Below, piece after piece: positions 53,689-63,964 of a stretch of 64,000 nucleotides of DNA (positions within the stretch are counted from its first letter, which is position 1; each line of letters opens with the position of its first letter). The notes under the pieces were generated by a model that searched no databases, had not been told where the DNA came from, and saw only the letters and a list, made by a program, of their open reading frames with translations. A program made the position numbers and the translations under genes. This DNA is from Comamonas sp. Y33R10-2. GTDB taxonomy: Bacteria > Pseudomonadota > Gammaproteobacteria > Burkholderiales > Burkholderiaceae_C. The stretch is taken from positions 1,798,001 to 1,862,000 of the forward strand of contig NZ_CP079925.1 in assembly GCF_019355935.1 (NCBI RefSeq). The letters are read 5' to 3'.

Positions 53689-55233
53689 ATGGCTTCACCC
53701 CTTTTGATTGCCCAGCACTCTGCCACAGAATGCGCTCTGCTGCCCGCACTGGCCAATCGACATGGCCTGATAACGGGTGCTACTGGCACTGGCAAGACCG
53801 TCACCCTGCAAAAAATGGCGGAGAGCTTTTCACAGATTGGCGTGCCAGTCTTCATGGCCGACATCAAAGGGGACTTGAGCGGCATCAGTCAAAGCGGAAA
53901 AATTGAAGGCAAGCTTGCCGCTTCCCTCAAAGAGCGCGGCATTACGCTGCCCCAGCCCTTGGCCTGCCCCACCACGCTGTGGGATGTGTTTGGCGAGCAA
54001 GGCCACCCCGTGCGCGCCACCATCTCAGACATGGGGCCGCTGCTGATTGGCCGCATGTTGAACCTGAACGACACGCAAATGGGCGTGCTCAACATCGTCT
54101 TCAAGATTGCCGACGACAACGGCATGCTGCTGCTAGACCTCAAAGACCTGCGCGCCATGCTCAATTTTGTGGGCGAGAACAGCAAGCAGTTCACAACCCA
54201 GTACGGCAACATCAGCTCAGCCAGCGTGGGCGCTATCCAGCGCGGCCTGCTGACCATTGAAAGCCAGGGCGGCGACCAATTCTTTGGCGAGCCCATGCTC
54301 GACATCAATGATTTGATGCAGACCGACGCCAACGGCATGGGCATCGTCAACGTGCTGGCCGCTGACAAGCTAATGAACGCGCCGCGCCTCTACTCGACGT
54401 TCTTGCTCTGGCTCTTGTCTGAGCTATTTGAACAACTGCCCGAAATTGGTGACCCCGAAAAGCCCAAGCTTGTCTTCTTCTTTGACGAAGCGCACTTGCT
54501 GTTCAACGACGCGCCCAAGGTGCTGATTGAACGCATTGAGTTGGTCGTGCGTCTGGTGCGATCCAAGGGTGTGGGCGTGTATTTCGTCACCCAAAATCCG
54601 CTGGATGTGCCTGACACCGTGCTGGGCCAGCTGGGCAACCGAGTGCAGCACGCCTTGCGCGCCTTCACCCCGCGTGACCAAAAGGCCGTGCAGTCGGCCG
54701 CATCCACCATGCGCCCCAACCCCGGCTTGGACGTGGCCACCGCCATTACCGAGCTGGCCGTGGGCGAGGCGCTGATCAGCTTCCTCGATGAAAAAGGCCG
54801 CCCCAGCGTAACCGAGCGCGTGTTTGTGGTGCCGCCCGGCAGCCAGCTAGGCCCCATCTCTACCGAGCAGCGCAAGGCTTTGATTGACGGATCACTGGTC
54901 GCCGGCGTTTATGAAAAGCTGGTTGACCGCGAATCCGCCTTCGAGATGCTGCGTGACCGCACAGCCAGTGCCACACCCGCCAAGCCCGGCGATTCGCCTG
55001 TGGCAGCCGGTGCGGCTAGTGCTGCAGGTGAAGCCTCACAAGGCAGCGCTACGGACTCCATGATGAGTGGCCTCAAAGAAATGCTGTTTGGCCGCACCGG
55101 CCCGCGCGGCGCTCAGCATGACGGTCTGGTGCAAACCATGGCCAAGTCCACCATGCGTACCATGGGCAATAACTTGGGCAAAGAGATTTTGCGCGGCGTA
55201 CTTGGCGGAATTTTGGGCGGCAAAAAACGCTAA
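53689..55233 (+). CDS. HerA-like ATPase (DUF853 family)
   Basis: A 514-residue AAA-type ATPase from ATG 53689 ([14 protein letters not shown]), with AAAGG upstream. P-loop [20 protein letters not shown], Walker [19 protein letters not shown], sensor [20 protein letters not shown], and Arg-finger region [23 protein letters not shown]853 (YjgR-like) proteins are related to HerA/FtsK DNA translocases; cellular role unknown. The C-terminal ~80 residues are Ala/Gly-rich, ending [15 protein letters not shown]. Single gene with its own terminator. Confidence 0.9.
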   Translation: MASPLLIAQHSATECALLPALANRHGLITGATGTGKTVTLQKMAESFSQIGVPVFMADIKGDLSGISQSGKIEGKLAASLKERGITLPQPLACPTTLWDVFGEQGHPVRATISDMGPLLIGRMLNLNDTQMGVLNIVFKIADDNGMLLLDLKDLRAMLNFVGENSKQFTTQYGNISSASVGAIQRGLLTIESQGGDQFFGEPMLDINDLMQTDANGMGIVNVLAADKLMNAPRLYSTFLLWLLSELFEQLPEIGDPEKPKLVFFFDEAHLLFNDAPKVLIERIELVVRLVRSKGVGVYFVTQNPLDVPDTVLGQLGNRVQHALRAFTPRDQKAVQSAASTMRPNPGLDVATAITELAVGEALISFLDEKGRPSVTERVFVVPPGSQLGPISTEQRKALIDGSLVAGVYEKLVDRESAFEMLRDRTASATPAKPGDSPVAAGAASAAGEASQGSATDSMMSGLKEMLFGRTGPRGAQHDGLVQTMAKSTMRTMGNNLGKEILRGVLGGILGGKKR

Positions 55234-55255
55234 TTTTTATAGCAATACCTCTATA

Positions 55256-55282
55256 CAAGGCCTGCACTGCAGGCCTTTTTCA
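55256..55282 (+). terminator. Terminator after the HerA-like gene
   Basis: AAGGCCTGCA/TGCAGGCCTT stem-loop followed by TTT, ~25 bp past the stop. Confidence 0.75.
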
Positions 55283-55534
55283 TGGGTAAACCTACTTTTT
55301 ACACACACTCACCCACACAACCCGAGCAGCGCCATCTGCCACGCTGCACAGCCTGCGCGGTGATGCTGTTTTTAGAGATTTAAGAGTCATCCGAGCGAAA
55401 TTTGCCTGCACCACTTTTTGAATCTTGGGCGCTGTTTGCCGATACATCTCAAGCAGACCATCCGGTCAGCCAATCTGCGCCTGCTTAGTGCCTGCGCGGC
55501 AGTTATCTATTTATTCAGTACAAGAGTTCGGCGA

Positions 55535-57130
55535 ATGCAATTCAATCAATGGCGTGTCTCCACCAAGCTGTGGTGCACCCTCGGCGGCCTGCTGGCCATG
55601 ATGCTTTCAGTGTCCTTGTGGACTCAGCACAATGCCTCGCAAACCATGCATGCAGGCCTGCAGACACAGGCAGATTACAACCACCGCATCGTCTTAGCCC
55701 AGCAGTGGAAAGGGGCCACTGAAACCACCGGCGAGCGCGTGCTCACCAGCAACATGACTACAGATGACGCACTGACCGCCCTGATGGACGCGCGTGTCAA
55801 AGCAGGCGTTGCCGTCAACGGTCAGCTCCAAGCCCAGGTCGTCAAGCTCGCCCAAAGCGATGCCGACAAGCAGGCGCTGGCCACCATCGCCAGCGCCCGT
55901 ACTGATGTGCTGGCCCTGAACAAACAGGCCCGCGAAATCAAGAACGGCGGGGACATTGACGTCATGCGCAGCTTTATTGAGCAAAAGTATCTGGGCGCCA
56001 TCGGCCATTACGTGGGCTCGCTAGATGCCTTCGTCAAACTGCAAGAGCAGCAACGCGATGAGTCCAATGCTCTGACTGAAAAAGCTCAGCAACGTGCAAC
56101 TTGGCTGGCACGCAGCCTGCAAGGGCTGATGCTGCTGGCGGGTCTGGGTTTGGCTTTTGTGCTGACTCGATCGATCACTCAGCCCTTGGCCGAAGCCGTA
56201 CAACTAACCAACGCCATCGCCCAAGGCGACCTCACGGTCAGCGCCAATCACCAGCGACAAGACGAATTTGGCCAACTGCTTAGCGCCGTGTCCACCATGG
56301 CAGAGCGCCTGCGCGCGCTGGTCAGCGATGTGCGTGACAGCGTGCACTCCATCTCCACCGCCTCGTCAGAGATTGCTAGCGGCAACCATGACCTGTCCGC
56401 CAGAACCGAGCAAACCGCCGCCAATCTGGAAGAAACTGCTGCCAGCATGGAGCAGCTCACCGCCACCGTAGCGCAAGCGGCCGATACCTCACAGCAGGCC
56501 AACCAGCTCGCCAGCAATGCCGCGCAAGCTGCCGAGCACGGCGGCTCGGTCGTCAAGTCGGTGGTGGTCAGCATGGGCCGCATTAACGACAGCGCCCACC
56601 GCATCTCCAACATCATCGGCGTCATCGACTCCATCGCCTTTCAGACCAACATCCTGGCCTTGAATGCCGCTGTGGAGGCCGCTCGCGCCGGTGAGCAGGG
56701 CCGTGGCTTTGCCGTCGTCGCCAGCGAAGTACGCGCTTTGGCCCATCGCAGCGCCGATGCAGCCAAAGAAATCAAAGCCTTGATTGCCACCTCGGTCGAT
56801 GCCGTCAACGCCGGCACAGAGCAAGTCTCTCAGGCAGGCTTGGTGATGGAGAACATTGTGAGCAGCGTGCAAAAAGTCTCTCACATGATTGGCGAGATCA
56901 GCGCATCGTCTACCGAGCAGCGCGACGGCATTAATCAAGTCAATCAGGCTGTGACGCACTTGGATCAAATGACCCAGCAAAATGCCGCGCTTGTCGAGGA
57001 ATCGACCGCTGCAGCCGTCTCCCTGCACGACCAAGCCCAGCGCCTGACAGGCATGGTGGCGGTATTCAAGGTGGGCGAATCGGCAGCGTCCTATGACTAC
57101 GCCAACCCAGCGATGCGCGCTCTTCGCTGA
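55535..57130 (+). CDS. Methyl-accepting chemotaxis protein
   Basis: A 531-residue receptor from ATG 55535 ([13 protein letters not shown]). Helix 1 ([14 protein letters not shown]), a ~155-residue periplasmic four-helix sensor, helix 2 ([20 protein letters not shown]), a HAMP domain, and a long signalling coiled coil with the invariant hairpin [20 protein letters not shown] and [20 protein letters not shown]. Ligand unknown; the 4HB sensor suggests a small molecule. The C-terminus lacks the NWETF-type CheR pentapeptide. An upstream in-frame ATG at 55418 is less likely because it puts residues before the first helix. Confidence 0.93.
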   Translation: MQFNQWRVSTKLWCTLGGLLAMMLSVSLWTQHNASQTMHAGLQTQADYNHRIVLAQQWKGATETTGERVLTSNMTTDDALTALMDARVKAGVAVNGQLQAQVVKLAQSDADKQALATIASARTDVLALNKQAREIKNGGDIDVMRSFIEQKYLGAIGHYVGSLDAFVKLQEQQRDESNALTEKAQQRATWLARSLQGLMLLAGLGLAFVLTRSITQPLAEAVQLTNAIAQGDLTVSANHQRQDEFGQLLSAVSTMAERLRALVSDVRDSVHSISTASSEIASGNHDLSARTEQTAANLEETAASMEQLTATVAQAADTSQQANQLASNAAQAAEHGGSVVKSVVVSMGRINDSAHRISNIIGVIDSIAFQTNILALNAAVEAARAGEQGRGFAVVASEVRALAHRSADAAKEIKALIATSVDAVNAGTEQVSQAGLVMENIVSSVQKVSHMIGEISASSTEQRDGINQVNQAVTHLDQMTQQNAALVEESTAAAVSLHDQAQRLTGMVAVFKVGESAASYDYANPAMRALR

Positions 57131-57262
57131 TAGTGCCTAAGCCCCGGTGACGGCTACTGGGGCTAGCACTGGTACTAGGGCGCAGCCCTACTTGGGTGCA
57201 GCGAAGGCTACACCGTCACCCATGTGACTTTTTCTGCAACCAAGGCAAGCCAGTATGCGGGC

Positions 57263-58243
57263 ATGACTGATGCCACCTCTCACCCAAGCCACCACAGCAG
57301 CAGCCCTTCACCCAAGGGCTTGACCTGCTTTAAGCTGGAGCAAAACGAGCACATCGCCCATCTGGTGCTCAACCGAGCCGATGCCTTCAACACCCTGAGC
57401 CCCCAGTTCTGGCAAGAGCTGGATACCGTGCTGGACGCCGTGCACCGCAGCGGCTCGGCGCGGGCCTTAGTCATTAGCAGCACGGGTAAGCATTTTTGCG
57501 CGGGCATGGCGCTGGAGACTTTTGCCGACCCCAACTTTGCCCCCAACGACCGCACACCCGAGGGCCGCGCCGCCATTATCGATACGCTGGCGCAGCTGCA
57601 AGCCACTTTCAACAAAATTGAAGCCCTGCGCATGCCTGTCATCTGCGCCATTCAGGGCGCTTGCGTGGGCGGCGGGCTGGATCTGGTCGCCACAGCCTGC
57701 ATACGCTACGCCAGCCGCGAGGCGTTTTTCTGCGTGCAAGAAATCAATATCGGCATGACGGCCGATCTGGGCAGCCTGCAGCGCCTTCCCAAGCTCATGC
57801 CACTGGGTATCGTCAAAGAGCTGGCCTACACCGGCCGACGCTTAAGCGCGCAAGAGGCCGCCAGCCACGGCTTGCTCAATGCCGTCTATGACACGCCAGA
57901 AGCAACACTGACTGCCGCGCTGGCCTGTGCCCGCGAGATTGCGGCCAAGCCACCCGTCGCCATTTGGGGCAGCAAGCAAGTCATCAACTACGCCCGCGAC
58001 CACAGCGTGCATGACTCATTGCAACAAATGGGCTGGGTGCAAAGCGGCATCTGGAGCAACCGCCACGTGATGGAAGCCGTGAGCGCCATGCAAGCCAAGC
58101 GCAATGGCGACTTTGCGCCACTGGAGCCGCTTAAAGCCTTTGCGCCCGCAGCACCGCAGTGCCGTAGAGCGCAAAAACTGATCAATTATTCAAAACTAAT
58201 AGCTGCAAGTCCTTTTATTGAAAGGACTTCATGGCATTTTTAA
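57263..58243 (+). CDS. Enoyl-CoA hydratase/isomerase family protein
   Basis: 326 residues. Crotonase fold: HIAHLVLNRADAFNTLSPQF, oxyanion loop SSTGKHFCAGMALETF, IQGACVGGGLDLVATACIRY with the second oxyanion Gly, and EINIGMTADLGSLQRLPKLM. The residue pair in VQEINIGMTADLGSLQRLP resembles the dienoyl-CoA isomerase (Ech1) subgroup with acidic residues, so a delta3,5-delta2,4-dienoyl-CoA isomerase role is possible. The ~20-residue N-terminus (HPSHHSSSPSPKG) and the C-terminal ~22 residues after CRRAQ are not conserved and may reflect drifted ends. ATG 57263 is chosen. Confidence 0.85.
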   Translation: MTDATSHPSHHSSSPSPKGLTCFKLEQNEHIAHLVLNRADAFNTLSPQFWQELDTVLDAVHRSGSARALVISSTGKHFCAGMALETFADPNFAPNDRTPEGRAAIIDTLAQLQATFNKIEALRMPVICAIQGACVGGGLDLVATACIRYASREAFFCVQEINIGMTADLGSLQRLPKLMPLGIVKELAYTGRRLSAQEAASHGLLNAVYDTPEATLTAALACAREIAAKPPVAIWGSKQVINYARDHSVHDSLQQMGWVQSGIWSNRHVMEAVSAMQAKRNGDFAPLEPLKAFAPAAPQCRRAQKLINYSKLIAASPFIERTSWHF

Positions 58244-58350
58244 TCATATTCAATCCCTCGCACTGGCGCAGCAAACACCCACCCCAACTATGCCAAGACG
58301 GGTCATGCCCCGCTATCATGAAATCAGTCACCAACCCTGCCTGAATCGCC

Positions 58351-59325
58351 ATGAACACCACACCCGCCCTGCTTCCTACCTATGACGACGTAGTAGCTGC
58401 TGCCAAGCGGCTGCAAGGCGTGGCCCACCGCACGCCGGTGCTGACCAGCCGCACCATGGATGAGGAACTGGGCGCACGCCTGTACTTCAAGTGCGAGAAC
58501 CTGCAGCGCATTGGCGCTTTCAAATTTCGCGGCGCCTATAACGCTCTGGCCCAGTTCACGCCTGAGCAGCGCAAGGGCGGCGCACTGGCCTTTTCATCTG
58601 GCAACCACGCCCAAGCCATCGCCCACGCCGCGCAGTTGCTGGACATGCCCGCCCTCATCGTCATGCCTGAGGATGCCCCAGCCTCAAAAATGGCAGCCAC
58701 CCGTGGCTATGGCGCGCAAGTCGTGACCTACAACCGTTTTACCGAAGACCGCGAAGCCATTTCCAGCCGCCTTGCCGCTGAGCGCGGCATGACCCTCATC
58801 CCACCCTACAACCACCCCAATGTGATTGCCGGGCAAGGCACAGCCGTCAAAGAACTGCTGGAGGAAGTGCCTGATCTGGACTATTTATTCCTCTGCCTGG
58901 GCGGCGGCGGCCTGCTCTCGGGCAGCTTGCTGGCGGCCAATGCCTTGGCCCCGCAATGCAAGGTGATAGGGGTCGAACCCGAAGCGGGCAACGATGTGCA
59001 GCAATCGCTGCGCGCCGGCCACATCGTGAAAATTGAGACACCCCGCACCATTGCCGATGGCGCGCAGACCCAAGCGCCCGGCAGTATCACGTTTGCCATC
59101 ATCAAGCAGCGCGTCAGCGAGGTCTTGACTGTCACAGACGAGCAACTCGTCAGTGCCATGCGCTTTTACGCAGAACGCATGAAAATCGTGGTAGAGCCCA
59201 CAGGAGCACTCTCACTGGCTGCCGCCATCAATGGCGATCTACCGCTGCAAGGCAAGCGCGTAGGCATCGTGATCAGTGGCGGTAATGTGGATTTAGAGCG
59301 CTTTTCTCACCTGCTATCGAGCTGA
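58351..59325 (+). CDS. PLP-dependent serine/threonine dehydratase family (threo-3-hydroxyaspartate ammonia-lyase-like)
   Basis: A 324-residue fold-type II PLP enzyme. PLP lysine in IGAFKFRGAYNALAQF, SSGNHAQAIAHAAQLL, the phosphate-binding GGGGLLSGSLLAANAL, and a C-terminal GIVISGGNVDLERF with the pyridine-N serine. It lacks the regulatory ACT domain of biosynthetic IlvA. Length and motifs fit catabolic threonine/serine dehydratase, serine racemase or threo-3-hydroxy-L-aspartate ammonia-lyase; I favour the last for its VVTYNRFTEDREAIS and PPYNHPNVIAGQGT forms, but am not certain. Single gene. Confidence 0.85.
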   Translation: MNTTPALLPTYDDVVAAAKRLQGVAHRTPVLTSRTMDEELGARLYFKCENLQRIGAFKFRGAYNALAQFTPEQRKGGALAFSSGNHAQAIAHAAQLLDMPALIVMPEDAPASKMAATRGYGAQVVTYNRFTEDREAISSRLAAERGMTLIPPYNHPNVIAGQGTAVKELLEEVPDLDYLFLCLGGGGLLSGSLLAANALAPQCKVIGVEPEAGNDVQQSLRAGHIVKIETPRTIADGAQTQAPGSITFAIIKQRVSEVLTVTDEQLVSAMRFYAERMKIVVEPTGALSLAAAINGDLPLQGKRVGIVISGGNVDLERFSHLLSS

Positions 59326-59438
59326 GCGCGAAAATAGCGGGTGTTGCGCTTTTGCGGCGCACTGCTTAAAACCTTCCAATACAGGTGATGGCCTCGCCAC
59401 AAGCGATGGCTACGCCCTACTCAACCAAGACCAAGAAC

Positions 59439-60071
59439 ATGAGCACTCTGCATTTAATCGACCATCCTCTGGTTCAACACAAGCTGACGCTGATGCGCCG
59501 CAAGGAAGCCAGCACCAACAGCTTTCGCCGCATGTTGGGCGAGCTGTCCACGCTGATGGCCTACGAGATCACCCGCGACTTCCCCCTGCAAGATCTGGAA
59601 ATCGAGACCCCCATGGAAAAGATGACCGGCAGGGTCATCGACGGCAAGAAGCTGGCTCTAGTCTCCATCTTGCGCGCGGGTAATGGCTTTCTGGACGGCA
59701 TGCTCAACGTGGTGCCCGGCGCCCGCATTGGCCACATCGGCCTGTTCCGCGATCCAGAGACGCTCAAGCCCGTCGAGTACTACTACAAGATGCCCGAGAA
59801 CATGCAAGAGCGTGATGTGATCGTGGTGGACCCCATGCTGGCCACCGGCAACTCCGCCGTCGCCGCCGTGCAGCAGCTCAAGGACAAGAGCGCCCCCAAG
59901 TCCATCAAGTTCATGTGCTTGCTGGCCGCCCCTGAAGGCGTGAAAACCATGCAAGACGCCCACCCCGATGTGGACATCTACACAGCAGCGGTAGACCGTG
60001 AGCTGGACAGCCACGGCTACATCCTGCCCGGTCTGGGTGATGCAGGCGACCGCATCTTCGGCACCAAGTAA
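59439..60071 (+). CDS. upp: Uracil phosphoribosyltransferase
   Basis: A 210-residue enzyme starting [24 protein letters not shown] loop [20 protein letters not shown], the uracil-binding C-terminus [18 protein letters not shown], and [17 protein letters not shown]. It salvages uracil to UMP. The frame is open upstream to 59385 but the family begins at 59439. A terminator follows. Confidence 0.96.
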   Translation: MSTLHLIDHPLVQHKLTLMRRKEASTNSFRRMLGELSTLMAYEITRDFPLQDLEIETPMEKMTGRVIDGKKLALVSILRAGNGFLDGMLNVVPGARIGHIGLFRDPETLKPVEYYYKMPENMQERDVIVVDPMLATGNSAVAAVQQLKDKSAPKSIKFMCLLAAPEGVKTMQDAHPDVDIYTAAVDRELDSHGYILPGLGDAGDRIFGTK

Positions 60072-60114
60072 GCACAAGTCTGAGTTCCTTAGCCTCGACG
60101 GCTTAGCGCACTCA

Positions 60115-60153
60115 GAAAAAAGCCCCTTGGCCTGCGTCAGGGGCTTTTTTTAT
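60115..60153. terminator. Bidirectional terminator between upp and the di-haem peroxidase gene
   Basis: AAAAAAGCCCCT/AGGGGCTTTTTTT with a ~12-nt loop; the runs on both sides serve the converging genes. Confidence 0.85.
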
Positions 60154-60204
60154 ACCTAAAACCGACTCTAGCGCTTATCCATCAAGCACTTAAAGCGATC
60201 AAAA

Positions 60205-61431
60205 TCATAAGATTTTCAGCCACTCAACCAAAGCATCAATCTCCTGCGCGTTCAAGTTAAGCGACTTGATATGCGGCGATTTAGGCGGCACAAAAGAATC
60301 TTGCTCAGGATCGCCCCCAACGGCACCCATGCCCACGTTATACAGACGCAGCAAGCCCGGCAGATTGCCAAACTGGCCGTTGTGCATCCAAGGACCCGCC
60401 TGACTCACACCACGCAGGCTGGGCACGCGGAACTTACCCAGATCGGCCTTGTCGCGCGTGACTTCAAATCGGCCCAAATCCTGATTGCGACGACCATAGG
60501 ATGACAAGCCCAGATCATGGAATTCGTTATCCGTGAGCAAGGCACCGCTGTGGCAGTTCATGCAGCGGGCCTTGGTGCGAAACAGATGCAGGCCCAGCAA
60601 TTGCTGGTCGTTGAGCACCGAAGTTTCCCCCGCAATCACAGCATCGACCTTGGTGGTAGGCGGGCGAATGGTGCGCACAAAGGTCGAGATGGCGGTCACC
60701 ATCTGATCGGCGGTCAGCTTGTCGCGCCCCCAGACCTCTCGGGAGAGCTTGCGATAGTGAGGTTGAGAGTTCACATGCGCCACCGCTGCCGCCAGCGTGT
60801 TGTTCATCTCAAAAGTATTGGTGATGGAGCCTTTGGCCTGCTCCTCCAGCGATGCGGCGCGCCCATCCCAGAACAAATGGCTGGCAAACGGTGCGGCAAA
60901 CAAGGTCTGAGCGCGGCGGCGGCCCATGAGCTTGTCTTCGCCCACGGCCTGCGCACGGCCATCGGTAAAGGACTTTCCGGCCTGATGGCAGCTTGCGCAG
61001 GAGACACCGCCCTTGCGCGACAGGCCTGCATCAAAGAACAAAGCCGTGCCCAGCTCCAACTTGGCAAGGGCCTTGGCATCTGCGGCTAGCTGCACGACGG
61101 GAACGGGGGACATTTCCTTCCAGTTCTTGCCCGCATCGACCACAGGCAGCGGCCACTGCGTGGGCTGACCTTGGTAGCGCGCCTTCAGGCAAGCCTCATC
61201 CCAGCCATCGGCCTTGCCGCATTCAAAGGCGCGGTTGTCCACGGGCAGCAGCAGTCGCCCCAAGGCGGTGTCCGGGTCTCGTCCCTGCACCAGCTTGGTC
61301 GTGGCGTTGGTTTCGATGGTGGTGTTTTGCGCCATGGCGCTAGGCAGGAACAGCGCCAGCGCCGTCACCACTAGGGTGAATCGCAGCGGCTGCACAAGCC
61401 TATTAGCTAGACGGGATGTCATTAAAGTCAT
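60205..61431 (-). CDS. Di-haem cytochrome c peroxidase/MauG-family protein with N-terminal extension
   Basis: A 408-residue exported protein. A signal peptide (LRFTLVVTALALFLPSAMAQ, cleavage near 35) precedes two haem motifs, CASCH at 145-149 and CMNCH at 290-294, in the order of bacterial CCP/MauG; the linker has LFWDGRAASLEEQAKGSI and MHNGQFGNLPGLLRLYNVG. Between the signal and the first haem lie ~90 extra residues with two cysteines (FECGKADGWDEACLKARYQG), not usual in classical CCP. It reduces peroxide, or oxidises a partner protein as MauG/MbnH do. It is 61 bp downstream of a TonB receptor and likely co-transcribed with it. ATG 61422 is an alternative start. Confidence 0.88.
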   Translation of the reverse strand: MTLMTSRLANRLVQPLRFTLVVTALALFLPSAMAQNTTIETNATTKLVQGRDPDTALGRLLLPVDNRAFECGKADGWDEACLKARYQGQPTQWPLPVVDAGKNWKEMSPVPVVQLAADAKALAKLELGTALFFDAGLSRKGGVSCASCHQAGKSFTDGRAQAVGEDKLMGRRRAQTLFAAPFASHLFWDGRAASLEEQAKGSITNTFEMNNTLAAAVAHVNSQPHYRKLSREVWGRDKLTADQMVTAISTFVRTIRPPTTKVDAVIAGETSVLNDQQLLGLHLFRTKARCMNCHSGALLTDNEFHDLGLSSYGRRNQDLGRFEVTRDKADLGKFRVPSLRGVSQAGPWMHNGQFGNLPGLLRLYNVGMGAVGGDPEQDSFVPPKSPHIKSLNLNAQEIDALVEWLKIL

Positions 61432-61492
61432 TCAAAAAAAAGATAGCGCAATGCCTAGGTATTACAAGGACACTGCGCCGATTTGGCCTAAA

Positions 61493-63964
61493 TCAGAACT
61501 GGTAGCCCGCAGTGAGCCAAATTTCGCGCCCTGTCTGCCAGCGGGCATTGTTCACGTAGGCTCCGGCCATGGGCACCGCCAGAGGTACTCGCTTGTTGAG
61601 CACGTTAAGAATATCCAGGCTCAGCGTCACACCCTTGGCCCAATGCGGCTGATAGGTGACAGAGCTGTCCCAAGTCATATACGACGACAGTCGCTGGCTG
61701 TTGAAGTGGTCCACCCCTTTAGGGCTACCCGCAAAGCCAATACCCGTGCGGGCGCTGTTCCAGTTCAGGCGGTTGCCCCAGGTCACACCGGCCTGCGCCC
61801 AGCGGCCATTGATGGTCGCACTGAGTTTGCGCGGCACATGGAAACCGCTGGCGGGCTTGTCCTTGCGCAGCATCTGCACGCCGTTGACGACGATGAAGTC
61901 ATCCGGTGCCTGCTCTTCCGACTCCCAGCCCAGCGTAGAGTCGTGGTTACGCACCACGTTTTGCCAGCTGAAGTCCACACGACCCGTCCAATGCGCGGCA
62001 GCCGCCTTCCAGGGGCGCAGCGTGCGCAGGCTGATCGTCGCGGTCTCCGCCTTGGCAGATGCACCGTTGGCGTAGTAGTAGCCTGCATCGGAAGATCCGT
62101 TTTGCGTCAGGCCATTGCGACTGGCCCGGCGCACATAGCTAAAGCCCGCCTCCAGATCCGACGAGAGTTGCTGGCTGGCGGTAAAGGCCCATTCGTCCGA
62201 ATGTGGAGTTTTTACACCATCAAAGCTGTTGTATTCAATCTTCCCGGGCTTGTTGATTTCCACACCCTTTTGGATTTGCTGGCTAAACAATGCACTTTTG
62301 CCCTGCTTGAGCGCATAACCCAGCATGTCCTGCCCGTAATATCGCGACCAGCCCAGCCCCAGTTGCGTGCGGCCATTTCCCAGCACGTCCCAATCCAGCC
62401 GGGCGCGGGGGGACAGGTTGGTGTTCTTCAAAAAGTCGTCACGCTCCAGTCGTGCCGCCGCCGTCAGCGCCCAGTTGCCCAATTGCATGGTGTCCGAGAC
62501 AAACAGGCCCATGCTGTTGTAGTCCACCCCTACAGAGCCGGCACCGTATCGGTTGCGGGTGGTGATCTTCTGCGTGCCATTGAGCTGCAGCGTCTGCACC
62601 AGGCTGTAGGCATCCTGATCGCGCACAAAGCTGGCATCGGTGCTTTGCAATTGCGCACCGGCATACACCTTGTGCTGCACGCTGCCCGTCTTAAACGCAT
62701 CCCAGTCCATGCGCAGCTTGCCGGTGTACTGGCGCTGCTCCAGCGACTCCGTGCCGTAACCAATCGAGCTATAGCTAGACAAGCTCTTGTCCGCAAAGTT
62801 CTGAATCACGAAGGTGTTGGTATCAGACTCACGCGCCGAGTCCAACTGGTCCACGCCAAAAGTCGCGGTCAACTTGCCGCTGGCCAGTTGCTGGTTCAGA
62901 TCAAAAGCCAGGCCCATGGCCTTCTGGCGGTTCACCCACGAGGTATTGCCATAGCCGTTGGCGACTTGATTTTCCTGGCGATCAGAGTACTTGAGCAGCA
63001 GACTGCTGGACGTGCCGCCACCCCAGTTGGTGTGCAGCTTGGCCATGAGGTTGTCCACCGTATCTTTCGAGTCCCGCATCTCCTGCGTGCTGTTCTTACC
63101 GTTGAGAATGGGGGCCGAAGGGTCCAGCACCCGGGCTTGACGCTGAATTTGCGACTCGCGGCGCGAGAGCGAAATCAGCGCCGTTGTATCTTCCGTCAAG
63201 CGGAAGTCGCCATTCATGCTGGTGAAGTGTTTTTTCCAGGCCGAAGAGTAGCCGGGTTCGCCATTGCGCCATTCCTCCTGGTCCAGATCAGGCACTTGCT
63301 GCTGGGTCAGGTTGGAGCTGTTGAAGCTGCGCTTGATAGATATTTTGTTGCTGCCGGTCGGCGTCTTGATACGCGCATCCACCACCCCGCCCTGAAACTT
63401 GCCAAATTCCACAGGCACGCGGCTGTCATAGACCTTGACCTGGTCCACCAGATCGGTGTCGACGTTGTAGGCTTGGGCAAAGCCCGGCACATTGCCCACC
63501 TGCGGAATACCCGCCTGCTTGGACTGCGGATTAATGGAATTGGTGCCGCTGATGCCATCAATCAGGTACTGGTTCTGAAACGGACTCTCTCCATGCACCG
63601 AAAACGACTCGGGAGCCAAAGAGCCTCGATTGCCGCTATTGCTCATACTCGGGTCCAGACGCACTGCTGGGTGGTTGCTGATGAGCGATGTCAAATCACG
63701 GTTGCCTTCCGGCGTGGCATCCATCTCGGTGCGGTCATAGACCCGGGCATCCGTACGCTCGCCCTGTACATGCACGGTGGGCATTTCTTTTTCTGGCACA
63801 GAGCTCAGTGTCACACCTTGCACCTCTTGCGCCATGGCAGAGGAGCCGATCAACGCCGTAACCGCACAAGCCAGAATGGAAGGTGTGAGCTGAGCAGAAA
63901 GAGATGGCCGAGCTGACGCTAGGCGGGTGCCACTGGCACGGTCGCGATCAAAAGAGGAAGGCAT
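61493..63964 (-). CDS. TonB-dependent receptor, uncharacterised
   Basis: An 823-residue outer-membrane receptor. A basic leader (MPSSFDRDRASGTRLASARP) is followed by a hydrophobic signal core ending SSAMAQ (about residue 45). A TonB-box/plug region has EMPTVHVQGERTDARVYDRT, SLISNHPAVRLDPSMSNSG and FSVHGESPFQNQYLIDGISG; then a barrel with GRQENQ-type strands and the terminal ILNVLNKRVPLAVPMAG and WLTAGYQF (C-terminal Phe). Ligand unknown. Unlike siderophore receptors, the plug has a long loop (NPQSKQAGIPQVGNVPGF). It is just upstream of the di-haem protein; any upstream partner is outside the window. Confidence 0.88.
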   Translation of the reverse strand: MPSSFDRDRASGTRLASARPSLSAQLTPSILACAVTALIGSSAMAQEVQGVTLSSVPEKEMPTVHVQGERTDARVYDRTEMDATPEGNRDLTSLISNHPAVRLDPSMSNSGNRGSLAPESFSVHGESPFQNQYLIDGISGTNSINPQSKQAGIPQVGNVPGFAQAYNVDTDLVDQVKVYDSRVPVEFGKFQGGVVDARIKTPTGSNKISIKRSFNSSNLTQQQVPDLDQEEWRNGEPGYSSAWKKHFTSMNGDFRLTEDTTALISLSRRESQIQRQARVLDPSAPILNGKNSTQEMRDSKDTVDNLMAKLHTNWGGGTSSSLLLKYSDRQENQVANGYGNTSWVNRQKAMGLAFDLNQQLASGKLTATFGVDQLDSARESDTNTFVIQNFADKSLSSYSSIGYGTESLEQRQYTGKLRMDWDAFKTGSVQHKVYAGAQLQSTDASFVRDQDAYSLVQTLQLNGTQKITTRNRYGAGSVGVDYNSMGLFVSDTMQLGNWALTAAARLERDDFLKNTNLSPRARLDWDVLGNGRTQLGLGWSRYYGQDMLGYALKQGKSALFSQQIQKGVEINKPGKIEYNSFDGVKTPHSDEWAFTASQQLSSDLEAGFSYVRRASRNGLTQNGSSDAGYYYANGASAKAETATISLRTLRPWKAAAAHWTGRVDFSWQNVVRNHDSTLGWESEEQAPDDFIVVNGVQMLRKDKPASGFHVPRKLSATINGRWAQAGVTWGNRLNWNSARTGIGFAGSPKGVDHFNSQRLSSYMTWDSSVTYQPHWAKGVTLSLDILNVLNKRVPLAVPMAGAYVNNARWQTGREIWLTAGYQF

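Noticed and set aside
61214..63916. A 900-codon open frame on the plus strand
   Set aside because: It is fully antisense to the TonB receptor and di-haem genes, has His/Arg/Gln-rich composition without domains, and exists because of GC-rich codon positions.
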